From positions 868,001 through 932,000 of the forward strand of contig CAWBUL010000004.1 of the NCBI GenBank assembly GCA_963791885.1: DNA of 64,000 nt, given 5' to 3'. The stretch's first letter is position 1, and each line of letters starts with the position of its first letter. The stretch is from CAVSUZ01 sp963791885. GTDB lineage: Bacteria > Pseudomonadota > Alphaproteobacteria > Acetobacterales > Acetobacteraceae. This document shows, piece by piece, positions 16,157-25,165 of the stretch. Under the pieces are notes generated by a model. It saw only the letters and a list, made by a program, of their open reading frames with translations. It was not told where the DNA came from and did not search any database. The position numbers were made by a program, and so were the translations under genes.

Positions 16157-17254
16157 GTGAAAGCCATCGTAAGCAAGCGCGGTTCTCGTACGCTGTTGCG
16201 ACCGGCCCCGATGGAAGGCCACGGACGATACAATCGCAGCTCTCTGGTGCAGGCGGGCGGTTTGTCGCCGGCGGTTCCGCTGTTCGAGCGCGCGGCCGAG
16301 ATGGTGCAGCTTCCAGCGGCGGACCGGGCTGTGGTGCTCGCCGATTACGGGGCGTCGGAGGGGCATAATTCTCTGGCTCCAATCGGAGCGGCGATAAAGG
16401 TGCTGCGAGGGCGGACACAGCAGGCGATCTCGGTGGTACATACTGATCTGCCGGAGAACGACTTCCCTGGTCTGTTCGATATGTTGGAGGAGGACCAAAA
16501 CAGTTACCTGGCGAACGATCCCATGGTGTTCGCTTCGGCGGTCGGTCGGTCGTTTTATGACCCGATCCTGCCGCCGGGCAGCGTGACGCTGGGTTGGACG
16601 TCCTGGGCAGTCCATTGGATGAGCCGCATCCCCAAGGCGGACGTGCCGGATCACGTGCATTGGTCCTTAAGCCGGGATGCAGCGGCGCGGCAGGCCTACA
16701 AGGCGCAGGGAGCGGCGGACTGGCGGCGGTTCCTGGAATGCCGGAGCGCCGAACTGGCGGTCGTAGGACGGATGGTCGTGTTATCGATGGCATCCACCGA
16801 TGAGGGCGATTTCGGCTACGGTCCACTGCTCGAGGCGATTTGGCTCTCCATTCAGGAACTTGCGACGGCCGGGCTGTTGAACGGCCGTGAGGTTTGCCGG
16901 ATGGCGGTGCCGAGCATCGGGCGCACTCGGGCTGAGTTTACCGCTCCATTCAGCAATGCAGGGCGGTTCGCCGGGCTCTCGCTGGATGTGCTGGAGCGAT
17001 TCGAGGGGGAGGATCACCTATGGGACAAGCTGCAGCGCGATGGCGATCAGCAGGCGTTCGGAGCCGCCTGGGCGTCCTTTGTGCGAGCCTCGGTGTTCCC
17101 GACCTTCGTCGCCGAGCTAGATGGTGGCCATGACGATTCGCGCGCGACGGAGTTCATGGACCGGGCAGAGCAGGGGATCGTGAAGCGGATGGCGGAGCGG
17201 CCGGAGCGGATGATGATACCGCTGGCGCGGATGATGATTACAAAAATTCGGTAA
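16157..17254 (+). CDS. SABATH-family S-adenosylmethionine carboxyl methyltransferase
   Basis: 365 residues from GTG at 16157 behind GGGGGAGGGA; ATG at 16211 is an alternative that gives the more typical start MEGHGRYNRSSLVQ. The sequence follows the plant salicylate/jasmonate/IAA methyltransferase pattern: VLADYGASEGHNSLAPI (SAM site), VVHTDLPENDFPGLF, FYDPILPPGSVTLGWTSWAVHWMS, and DWRRFLECRSAELAVVGRMVV. Family members methylate carboxyl groups of small acids. Bacterial members exist but are few and mostly uncharacterised. Substrate unknown; linked to a disulfide oxidoreductase. Confidence 0.82.
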   Translation: MKAIVSKRGSRTLLRPAPMEGHGRYNRSSLVQAGGLSPAVPLFERAAEMVQLPAADRAVVLADYGASEGHNSLAPIGAAIKVLRGRTQQAISVVHTDLPENDFPGLFDMLEEDQNSYLANDPMVFASAVGRSFYDPILPPGSVTLGWTSWAVHWMSRIPKADVPDHVHWSLSRDAAARQAYKAQGAADWRRFLECRSAELAVVGRMVVLSMASTDEGDFGYGPLLEAIWLSIQELATAGLLNGREVCRMAVPSIGRTRAEFTAPFSNAGRFAGLSLDVLERFEGEDHLWDKLQRDGDQQAFGAAWASFVRASVFPTFVAELDGGHDDSRATEFMDRAEQGIVKRMAERPERMMIPLARMMITKIR

Positions 17255-17472
17255 GGCTAATACCAACGTTCGGAGGCCTGACCTGGCGATCAGATTCGCG
17301 CGTTCCTGGAACCGCAAGCGGCTCCAGTCAAGCGCGATCTGCTCTAGTCTCCCGATTTTGAAGTTCGTCACCTCCGTGACGCTCTTCATTTCGGGGCACT
17401 ATGCCTTATTTTCCGTGGCCTGCTTATCCCTTCCGTCCGCCGCAGGACGCGGCGAACTTCAGGGGCAGGACA

Positions 17473-17880
17473 CTAGTGCGGAGCGATCAGCGAAAGTTTT
17501 GGATAATACGCTCGGTAACGCGCAGGATCCCGTGTCATTAAGATATAGCCGGCGACGGCCGCGTGGGCGCCGATAAGGAAATCGGAAAGGGGCGATCGCC
17601 TTGATCCGCCGCGGCGGCGATAGAGCAGGAACGACTTGCCGGCGAGGAAAGCCGCTTGGTACGGGATCGATTCACGATAAAACATCGTCTTCAGCAAGGC
17701 AGCATCCAGATCCTCAATGCGCGAATATCGAATTGAAACCTCGGCATAGACCACTGGATTGATAACAAGGCGATATTGGTCCGCAGCTTTCTCCAGCGCT
17801 TGGGAGGACCATTCACACCAGACCGCGTCATTCGCCATCACGTCGATCAGTACGTTCGAGTCTACAAGGACGGCTGTCAT
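17473..17880 (-). CDS. vapC: VapC-like PIN-domain ribonuclease toxin
   Basis: 135 residues. The four acidic residues of the PIN active site are visible: D7 in VDSNVLID, E47 in YAEVSI, D100 in LSDFLIGAHA, and D118 in TRDPARYRAYYP. Members cleave RNA with Mg and are neutralised by a small DNA-binding antitoxin. The ATG overlaps the stop of the upstream antitoxin frame (ATGA), a classic toxin-antitoxin arrangement. Here that antitoxin frame is broken, although the toxin looks intact. Confidence 0.85.
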   Translation of the reverse strand: MTAVLVDSNVLIDVMANDAVWCEWSSQALEKAADQYRLVINPVVYAEVSIRYSRIEDLDAALLKTMFYRESIPYQAAFLAGKSFLLYRRRGGSRRSPLSDFLIGAHAAVAGYILMTRDPARYRAYYPKLSLIAPH

Positions 17881-18126
17881 TCCTCCCCTCGGGTGAGCGC
17901 CATGATCTCATCGGTGGTCATTGGAACATCACCCCGGCCGCGTAGATGGGCGACAACCTGCGCTCCCCGCCCGACTCCTTGCGGGCCTTCGCACGATCCG
18001 CACAAACCTGCCATCGAATTCGAACTCAACCTCCGTTTGCGGCAGCAGACCCGCCCGCTCGCGAATGTCAGCGGGAATAGCGACCTGACCCTTGCCCTCG
18101 CCTGCAACCGCCCGTACCGGCGCCAC
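17877..18126 (-). pseudogene. vapB: AbrB/MazE-type antitoxin (VapB), frameshifted
   Basis: From GTG at 18126 the first frame encodes an AbrB swapped-hairpin domain: GKGQVAIPADIRERAGLLPQ, then TEVEFEFDGRFVRIVR. The expected C-terminal, toxin-binding part (GRGAQVVAHLRGRGDVPMTT, then DEIMALTRGEE) is in another frame ending at 17877. The break lies between about 17975 and 18000. A net gain of one base or loss of two would explain it; restoring two bases would give a plausible KARKESGRGAQ linker. Either the antitoxin is truncated in vivo or the sequence has an error. Confidence 0.72.
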
Positions 18127-18177
18127 TCCTCACCGCACGCTATTCAGTCGCTCGCGATCTCGCTCTAAGTAACATCG

Positions 18178-19764
18178 ATGACGCAGAGCGCCTCTGACCG
18201 ATCCCTGCCCAAGGCCTGGCCGTTCGAGGAAGCCGCCAAGCTCGCTGCCCGCTTGGCAGCATCCGGGAAATCCGCCGCCATCTTCGAAACAGGCTACGGC
18301 CCCTCCGGCCTGCCCCATATCGGCACCTTCGGCGAAGTCGCCCGCACGTCGTGGGTCCGCCATGCCTTTGCCGAACTGACCGGCATGCCGTCCCGCCTGA
18401 TCGCGTTCAGCGACGACTTGGACGGGCTGCGAAAGGTTCCGGACAACGTGCCCAGCCGGGACATGCTGGCCCAGCACCTCGGCAAGCCGCTCACCCGTAT
18501 TCCCGACCCGTTCGGCACGCATGAGAGCTTCGGGGCGCACAACAACGCCCGGCTTCGCTCGTTTCTCGATTCCTTCGGCTTCGAGTATGAATTCGCCTCG
18601 TCCACCGAGGTCTACGCCTCGGGCCAATTCGACGCCGCGTTGATCCGGGTTCTCGAAGCCTATGACGAGATCACCGCCGTTATCCTTCCCACACTCGGTC
18701 CGGAACGGCGGGCTACCTACGCCCCTGTGCTGCCCATCCATCCGGAGACCGGCCGCGTGATGCAGGTTCCCCTGACCGCCCGCGATCCGGCCGCAGGCTC
18801 GGTCACCTGGACCGATCCTGATACGGGCAGGTCTTACGAAACCCAGGTCACCGGCGGCGCGGCCAAGCTGCAATGGAAGGCGGATTGGGCGATGCGCTGG
18901 TACGCCCTCGGCATCGATTACGAGATGTCAGGCAAGGACCTGATCAACTCCGTCCGCCTCTCGAGCCGCATTTGCCGTATCCTGGGCGCCTCCCCGCCCG
19001 AAACCTTTACCTACGAGCTGTTCCTCGACCAGAACGGGCAGAAGATCAGCAAGTCCAAGGGCAACGGCCTCTCGGTTGAGGAATGGCTTCGCTACGGGCC
19101 GCCCGAATCGCTGGGTCAGTTCATGTACGCCCAGCCCCAGCGGGCCAAGCGCTTGTATTTCGATGTCATTCCCCGCGCGACCGACGAATACCTTGCCAAC
19201 GCCGACAAGCTTGCAGTCCAGTCAGACGCGGATCGGCGCACCAACCCCGCCTGGCACATGCATGCCGGGCGCTTGCCCAATCACGGTGGAAGCCCCGTCT
19301 CCTTCACCATGCTGCTCAATCTCGCCAGCGTGGTGAACGCCGAGACGGCCGGGATCCTCTGGGGCTTCATCCGCCGCTACGCCCCCGAGGCGACGCCCGA
19401 AACCCGGCCTTTCCTGGACCGATTGGTCCACCACGCCATCGCCTACTACCGGGACTTCGTCCGGCCTGAGAAGAATTTCCGCCATCCTACTGACACGGAA
19501 CGAGAAGCGCTTGCCGATCTCGCCGAGACTCTCCGCGGGATCGACCCGGGAACGCCGGCTGACGCCATCCAGAACACCGTCTTCGAGGTCGGCAAGCGCC
19601 ATCCCCTCCCGGACCTCAAATCCTGGTTCGGTTGCCTCTACCAGGTGCTGCTCGGCCAGCAGGAAGGCCCGCGCTTCGGCGGCTTCGTCGCTCTGTACGG
19701 GGTTGCGGAGACCGTGGCGCTGATCGAAGCGGCCCTTGCTCGCCCACTCGACCACGCTGCCTGA
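18178..19764 (+). CDS. lysK: Lysyl-tRNA synthetase, class I
   Basis: 528 residues. Attaches lysine to tRNA-Lys using ATP. This is the archaeal-type class I enzyme that many alphaproteobacteria use in place of class II LysS. The HIGH-like motif is HIGT at 47-50 in GYGPSGLPHIGTFGE; the KMSKS-like motif is KISKSKG near residue 290. The family insertion with TGGAAKLQWKADWAMRW is also present, and length is normal. Followed after 3 bases by an MprF-like gene whose family consumes lysyl-tRNA, so the pairing may be functional. Confidence 0.95.
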   Translation: MTQSASDRSLPKAWPFEEAAKLAARLAASGKSAAIFETGYGPSGLPHIGTFGEVARTSWVRHAFAELTGMPSRLIAFSDDLDGLRKVPDNVPSRDMLAQHLGKPLTRIPDPFGTHESFGAHNNARLRSFLDSFGFEYEFASSTEVYASGQFDAALIRVLEAYDEITAVILPTLGPERRATYAPVLPIHPETGRVMQVPLTARDPAAGSVTWTDPDTGRSYETQVTGGAAKLQWKADWAMRWYALGIDYEMSGKDLINSVRLSSRICRILGASPPETFTYELFLDQNGQKISKSKGNGLSVEEWLRYGPPESLGQFMYAQPQRAKRLYFDVIPRATDEYLANADKLAVQSDADRRTNPAWHMHAGRLPNHGGSPVSFTMLLNLASVVNAETAGILWGFIRRYAPEATPETRPFLDRLVHHAIAYYRDFVRPEKNFRHPTDTEREALADLAETLRGIDPGTPADAIQNTVFEVGKRHPLPDLKSWFGCLYQVLLGQQEGPRFGGFVALYGVAETVALIEAALARPLDHAA

Positions 19765-19767
19765 GCC

Positions 19768-21751
19768 ATGCGCCCGAACGGGCACGCGCACTTTCACCTT
19801 CCCCCGGCGATTCGACGTGTCCCGGCGCTGCTCGGGGTCGTCCTTCTGTTCGCTGCGATCTATGCGGCCCAGAAGGAGTTCCGCTCGCTCCGCCTGATCG
19901 ATATCGAAAACGCAGTAGCCGACATCAAACCCCGTGCGCTCGGCTGTGCCCTGCTGGTCAGCGTGCTGTCCTACGGCCTGCTGACGATCTACGACCGGCT
20001 GGGCACCTTTTATGCGGGCTGCCGCGTGCCATACCGGCGCGTGGCGTTCGCGTCGTTCTGCGCGTACGCGCTCGCCCACAATCTAGGGTTCGCGGCACTG
20101 TCCGGCGGCGCCGTGCGCTTCCGGTTGTATTCCCATTGGGGCCTTACGCCGGTGCAGATCGCCAAGGTCGTGGCATTCTGCGGGCTGACCTTCACCCTGG
20201 GCGCGTTGACCCTCGGCAGCGTCGTCCTGTTCTCTGAACCGCAATCCATCCCCTGGTTCGGCCAGCACCTGCCTGCCTCCGCCCTGTACGCGGCGGCATC
20301 GGTGATGTTCGTCATCGTGCTGGGATATCTCGTCGTCTCAGCCCTGCTGGCCCGCTACCCCATGCTCAGCCATCGCGTTGATCTTCCCGGATTGCGCATG
20401 GCGGTTGGGCAGATCGCCCTGTCAACCGCGGATGTCGCGATGACCGCGACGATCGTATGGGTGCTGCTCCCGCACGCGCCCGGCCTGACCTGGCTGGTGT
20501 TTCTTGGTGTCTATATCGGCTCGTTTACTGCAGGCCTGGCCGCCAGCGTGCCTGGCGGCCTCGGTGTATTCGACAGTGCGATGCTGTTTGGCTTGGCGCC
20601 TTTCCTGCCGGCGGACCGAGTGGTGGCCGCCATCCTCGTGTTCCGCTTCTTCTACTATGTCATCCCATTGTTCCTTGCCGGCATCCTGTTCGCGGGCAAC
20701 GAAGTTTTGGTTCGTGGCCCAGTCCGTGTCCGTATCACGGAGCCGGACCTCGCCGTTGGTGCGGCGACCGGAACGGTGGCGTTGTCGGCTGTGTTGCTGC
20801 TGGGGGTGGGCGTGCTCTCGCGCCGGACGCCCGATCTCACCTGGGCCGATCCCGGCCTGGTCATGGTCGCCACCCGTGCGGGGCAGTTCGTGCCTTCGTT
20901 GATCGGGGCTGCTCTACTTGTGCTGGGGATTGCGCTTGCTCAGCGGGTGAGGCTTGCCTGGGCGAGCACCATTGGTACTGCTGTGCGTCGGCGCTGCGTT
21001 CATCGTGGCGGAAGGCGAACGCAGCTGGATCGCCGCTATCCTCGGCCTGTCAGCCCTGCTTCTGTTCCCCTTCCGACGCTACTTCTATCGTCGGGCACGG
21101 CTGTCCTTCGGCTCGGTCGACCCGACCAGCGCGGTGTCGCTTCTGGCCCTGGCCGTGTGCATGCTTGCCCTGGCGGGCTTCCGGCGCCAGCTTCACGGGA
21201 TGCCCAACAACGCGTGGTGGGAGCTGATTCTGTCGGCCCACATCCATTGGGGGCTGCGCGCCACCATCGCCGCCACCGTCGCGGTCGCGCTGATCGCACT
21301 GTGGGCGCTGGTGCGTCCGTGCCGCATCGCATCCGGGCCGGTGACGGCAGAACTCCGCCGCCATCTGGGCTGCGTGGCGCGGATCGCCGAGGGTGCCGTC
21401 TGGGGCGATGCTGGTGACGCCGCGCTGCCCTTCCGCCGGCTGGAGCGCGTGCTGCTGGCGCTGGGAGATCCGATCGGGGAACAGGGGGATCGGGTATCGG
21501 CGATCTGGCGATTCCGGGACCTGGCGCGTCAGGAGGATCGTCACCCGGCGATCTGGCAAGCCGGCCCGGAGCTGCTGTCGGTTTATGCCGATCTGGGACT
21601 GTCGGCGTGGCCGCTCGATGGCGATGGGCTGCCACTGCCGCGTGGCGGAGATATGCCGGCCACGCGCTTCTTGCTGTGCGGAGCGGAACGGGATCTGCGC
21701 ACGTTGATGCCTATGCTGGGGGAGCTTGCACGCGAAACGGCGCCGGGCTGA
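19768..21751 (+). pseudogene. MprF-like lysylphosphatidylglycerol flippase/synthase (frameshifted, short C-terminus)
   Basis: Two plus-strand frames join to about 660 residues. The first (19768 to about 20975) has many membrane spans and the synthase-TM hallmarks LAHNLGFAALSGGAVRFRLY and ASVPGGLGVFDSAM. The second continues with APLVLLCVGAAFIVAEGERS, more membrane spans, then the beginning of the DUF2156 acyltransferase domain (LLALGDPIG, LLSVYADLGLSAWPLDGDGL). One extra base near 20960-20985 breaks the frame. Full MprF proteins are about 850 residues; the second half of the transferase domain is missing here even after repair. It may flip rather than make aminoacyl lipids, or be decayed. Confidence 0.75.
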
Positions 21752-21756
21752 CGCGT

Positions 21757-22032
21757 TTAGATCCAATGCGCGACGTGGGCGATCAGCGCGGCCAAGCCGA
21801 GGGTTGAGGCAATGATGGCGCCGAACGTCAGGCGGAAGTCCCGGTCATGGACGCGACGCAGTTCCGCAACCTGCTGGTCCACTGTCTGCCGAAGCAAGCG
21901 AAGGTCCTGCTGTATCGAGACCAGCGTCTGTTGCGTGGTCTGCGCGATCGATTTCAGCACGGCCACCCGGCTTGCCACGTCAGAAGGGTAGGCGCCGCCG
22001 GAATCCGGTTCAACTGGCACGTCCACCACCAT
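21757..22032 (-). CDS. Small tail-anchored coiled-coil membrane protein
   Basis: 91 residues, no recognised family. Residues about 25-60 form a likely coiled coil (VLKSIAQTTQQTLVSIQQDL, then RLLRQTVDQQVAELRRVHD). The last 22 residues (FGAIIASTLGLAALIAHVAH) are a membrane anchor. It converges on the MprF-like gene with a 5-base gap. Size and layout resemble small alphaproteobacterial membrane proteins annotated as hypothetical. Codon pattern supports a real gene, though function is unknown. Confidence 0.6.
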   Translation of the reverse strand: MVVDVPVEPDSGGAYPSDVASRVAVLKSIAQTTQQTLVSIQQDLRLLRQTVDQQVAELRRVHDRDFRLTFGAIIASTLGLAALIAHVAHWI

Positions 22033-22064
22033 TGTCCCCTGAGCGTCAGACCGTTGTCCGCCAG

Positions 22065-22535
22065 TCAGGTTAAGATTCGCTCGTCCCTTGTCGCCGGGGC
22101 ATCAGCACGGTGCAGCTCGAACTCCTGCACCGGCTCATCTGCTTGGTTCAGCGTGACGCATCGGTACGACACGACGCCGGCCTCGGGCCGAGAGCGAGAG
22201 GGACGAGCGGCCAGCACTTCAATCTCCACGCGCAGTTCGTCGCCGGGATAAACAGGCCGCACCCAGCGGAATTTTTCGATGCCCGAGCCGGCGCCCCCGC
22301 CCGCGACGCGAAGCGTCTCGAAGATCAAGCTGTTGGTGACCGCCGCGGTGTGCCAGCCGCTGGCGCACATGCGTCCGAACATCGTGGTTCGCGCGCTCTC
22401 TTCGTTCAGGTGCGCGGGATGCGGATCGAAGCGCCGGGCAAACGCGGCAATATCCTCTGCCTCCATCCGCGCGCTTCGCGTGGAGCGCAGCACTTGCCCC
22501 ACGTGAACGTCCTCGAAATACCGCTCCTGCGCCAT
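22065..22535 (-). CDS. MaoC-like hot-dog hydratase
   Basis: 156 residues from ATG at 22535, supported by AGGAGATGAG; the earlier in-frame ATG at 22562 is less likely. The hydratase-2 motif FDPHPAHLNEESA carries the catalytic Asp and His, and is followed by SGWHTAAV. The family hydrates 2-enoyl-CoA or related acyl thioesters in fatty-acid or dicarboxylate breakdown. Divergent from the livHMGF operon, so it may be co-regulated with branched-chain or acyl substrate uptake. Confidence 0.85.
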   Translation of the reverse strand: MAQERYFEDVHVGQVLRSTRSARMEAEDIAAFARRFDPHPAHLNEESARTTMFGRMCASGWHTAAVTNSLIFETLRVAGGGAGSGIEKFRWVRPVYPGDELRVEIEVLAARPSRSRPEAGVVSYRCVTLNQADEPVQEFELHRADAPATRDERILT

Positions 22536-22598
22536 CTCATCTCCTGCTGGCTCGATCCCCAATTCCGTGGCAGAGGATGACGGGGAGGAAACCGGATT

Positions 22599-23465
22599 TT
22601 GCTCGATCTGCTGGGCAACGCCATCGTCTCAGGGCTGCTGCTCGGCGGGTTCTATGCCGGTGTGACCATCGGCGTGTCGATCTCCTTCGGCATGCTCGAT
22701 ATCGTCAATATCGCGCATCCGGCATTCATCATTCTCGGCTCCTACGGGGCGTACGCCGCGAATGCCTGGCTCGGGGTTGATCCGATTCTCGCCAGCATCG
22801 TGCTTATGCCCGCGTTCTATGCGCTGGGCGCCGGCATCTACCAAATCTACCACGTCTCGTTCGAACGCCGCGGGGATCAGAGCCTGCGCGGGCTCGCCTT
22901 CTTCTTCGGCCTGCTCTTCATCACCGAGGTGGTGCTGGTCCTGGTATTCGGCGTGGACTACCGCCTGGTTGAGGCGCGCTACATCGGGCCGAGCATTCAT
23001 CTGGGCGATATCGAGCTTCCGTTACGCCTGCTTGTCCCCTGTCTGGTTTCGATGGGGCTGATCGCTATCCTGCAGGTGTTTCTGAAGCGCACATTCGTCG
23101 GTCGCGCGATCCTGGCCGTCGCGCAGGATCAGATGGCGCTGCGGCTCATGGCGGCCGATCCGGTTCGGATCAAGCGGATCGCGTTCGCGTTGTCGATCGC
23201 GACCGCCTCGGTGGCCGGGGCGATATTGATCGTGATCCAGCCGATCGATCCGTCGCTGGGCCGCGAGTATATCGGCCGCGTGTTTGCCATCTGCGTGCTG
23301 GGCGGGCTCGGAAGCTTTGCGGGCACGGTGATCGCGGCGATGACGCTCGGCACGGTAGAGAGCCTGACTGCGACATTCTATGGCCCGTCCTGGGCGCCGG
23401 CCGTCGCGTTCGGCTTGCTGCTGATCGCGCTCGCGGTACGGCCGACCGGGGTGTTCGGGCGCTGA
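22599..23465 (+). CDS. livH: Branched-chain amino acid-type ABC permease (LivH)
   Basis: 288 residues from TTG at 22599, preceded by GGGGAGGAA. Eight or so membrane spans, with the N-terminal LLGGFYAGVTIGVSISFGMLDIVNIAHPAFI signature of LivH. The C-terminal coupling loop is near LRLMAADPVRIKRIAFALS. First gene of a four-gene importer cluster; its stop overlaps the ATG of livM. No periplasmic binding protein is present next to the set, so the substrate (amino acid, amide, urea or aromatic acid) is not defined. Confidence 0.88.
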   Translation: MLDLLGNAIVSGLLLGGFYAGVTIGVSISFGMLDIVNIAHPAFIILGSYGAYAANAWLGVDPILASIVLMPAFYALGAGIYQIYHVSFERRGDQSLRGLAFFFGLLFITEVVLVLVFGVDYRLVEARYIGPSIHLGDIELPLRLLVPCLVSMGLIAILQVFLKRTFVGRAILAVAQDQMALRLMAADPVRIKRIAFALSIATASVAGAILIVIQPIDPSLGREYIGRVFAICVLGGLGSFAGTVIAAMTLGTVESLTATFYGPSWAPAVAFGLLLIALAVRPTGVFGR

Positions 23466-24436
23466 TGCGCACGCCGGTCTTCGTCCTTGCCCTGGTCATG
23501 GTCGCGATGCTGGTCTTTGTGGCAGCGCGTGCGATCGGCAACAATTATGTGTTTTTCGCCGGCTACGTGGTGCTGCAATACATCGTGCTGGCAACCGCTT
23601 GGAACATTCTGGGTGGATACTGCGGCTATGTGAATTTCGGCACGGCGGCCTTCTTTGCCGGCGGTGCGTACTGCACCGTGGCGCTTGAGAAACTTGCGCC
23701 CCTCCCCGTTCCCGCGCTGATCCTGGCCGGCGGGGTCATTTCCGGCCTGCTCGGTCTTGCCATGGGGTATCTGACGCTGCGGCTGCGCGGTGCGTTCTTT
23801 TCCATCGCCACGCTCGCCATGGCGGTGGTGGCGCAGACCTTGATCGTGAATTGGAGCTTCGTCGGCGGATCCGCGGGCGCATATATCATCCGTCCGCAAA
23901 CAATGCCTGGTCTGGGACTGGACTATGTCCAATACCTCTTCCTGTTGATGCTAGGGCTGACCGTGCTGGCGCTGGCGGTCGCGCGTGGAATTGAACGCTC
24001 CCGCTTCGGGCACGGTCTTGCCGCCGTTCGCGATGACGAACTCGCGGCGGAGGCTTCGGGCGTGCCGACGCTGCGGTTAAAACTGACGGCGACCGTGATA
24101 TCGGGCGCGCTCATGGGCATGGCGGGTGCGCCGCTGCCCTTCTATGTGACCTATCTCGATCCGCCTTCGGCCTTCAGCCTGTCTTATGCGGTGAACACGA
24201 TCGCCATGCCGCTGATCGGTGGTACCGCAGGCTGGCCGGGGCCTTTGGTGGGAGCGATACTGATCGCGACGCTGCAGCAGGTTGCGACCGTGACGATTTC
24301 CTCTGCCGCGAATCTTTTGATCGTGGGCGTGGTGCTGGTGTGCTTCGTCGTTGCCGCGCCGAACGGCATTATCGGTGCGTTCCGGCCTCGGCGCCGGAAT
24401 GTGCCACCGCTTCGTCCGGCAATGGCAAAACCATGA
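23465..24436 (+). CDS. livM: Branched-chain amino acid-type ABC permease (LivM)
   Basis: 323 residues. LivM features: YVVLQYIVLATAWNILGGYC at the start, a NFGTAAFFAGGAYCTVAL span, and the coupling loop GHGLAAVRDDELAAEASGVP. Start overlaps livH by one base (TGATG), and the ATG of livG overlaps its stop. Forms the translocation pore with LivH. Confidence 0.88.
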   Translation: MRTPVFVLALVMVAMLVFVAARAIGNNYVFFAGYVVLQYIVLATAWNILGGYCGYVNFGTAAFFAGGAYCTVALEKLAPLPVPALILAGGVISGLLGLAMGYLTLRLRGAFFSIATLAMAVVAQTLIVNWSFVGGSAGAYIIRPQTMPGLGLDYVQYLFLLMLGLTVLALAVARGIERSRFGHGLAAVRDDELAAEASGVPTLRLKLTATVISGALMGMAGAPLPFYVTYLDPPSAFSLSYAVNTIAMPLIGGTAGWPGPLVGAILIATLQQVATVTISSAANLLIVGVVLVCFVVAAPNGIIGAFRPRRRNVPPLRPAMAKP

Positions 24437-25164
24437 CCGAGCCACTTCTCCGGGTTACGGGCCTGGGCAAACGCTTCGGCGGTTTCATCGCATTGGATGC
24501 GGTGGACCTGGTGATTGCGCCCGGTGAGCGCGTCGGACTGATCGGCCCCAACGGGTCCGGCAAGAGCACGTTTGTAAACTGCCTCTCGGGCACGCTGCGC
24601 AATGAGGTTGGACACGTGGTCTTCGATGGCCACCCTCTGGACGGCTTGCCGGCGCATCGACGCACCCGGCTAGGCCTAGCCCGCAGCTTCCAGCTTCCGC
24701 GTCCCTTCGTCAGTCTAACGGTGGGCGAAAATCTGCGTGTGCCGATCGAGTACGCGGTGCATTCGCAGCGTGCCGGCGCTCACGCCGATGTCCCCGCACG
24801 GTGCGAGGAACTGCTGTCCTTGGTGGGGCTTGCCGGTCGAGCCCATGCTCGCCCGGTCGATCTGACGCAGGTGGAGATGCGCAAGTTGGAACTTGCCCGT
24901 GCGATGGCGGCTGAACCGAAGCTGCTGATCGCCGACGAGGCCATGGCCGGCCTGTCCCATGCCGAGGTGGACGACATCCTGGCGCTTTTGCTGCGCATGA
25001 ACGCCGATGGCGTGACGATCGTCATGATCGAACACATCATGCGGGCGGTGATGCAGTTCAGTCAGCGCCTTGTGGTCTTCGTGGCAGGCCGCAAGATCGC
25101 CGATGGCGATCCGCAGGACGTTATCCGCAATCCCGAGGTGGAGCGCGCCTATCTTGGGGAGTAG
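24433..25164 (+). CDS. livG: Branched-chain amino acid-type ABC ATPase (LivG)
   Basis: 243 residues from the ATG at 24433, which overlaps the livM stop; upstream in-frame codons belong to the shadow of livM. Walker A GPNGSGKS, Walker B LLIADEA and switch IEHIM are present. The signature region reads LTQVEMRKLELARAM rather than LSxGQ, a notable departure from the usual LSYGQQR. Paired with LivF. Confidence 0.85.
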   Translation: MTEPLLRVTGLGKRFGGFIALDAVDLVIAPGERVGLIGPNGSGKSTFVNCLSGTLRNEVGHVVFDGHPLDGLPAHRRTRLGLARSFQLPRPFVSLTVGENLRVPIEYAVHSQRAGAHADVPARCEELLSLVGLAGRAHARPVDLTQVEMRKLELARAMAAEPKLLIADEAMAGLSHAEVDDILALLLRMNADGVTIVMIEHIMRAVMQFSQRLVVFVAGRKIADGDPQDVIRNPEVERAYLGE

Positions 25165-25165
25165 C

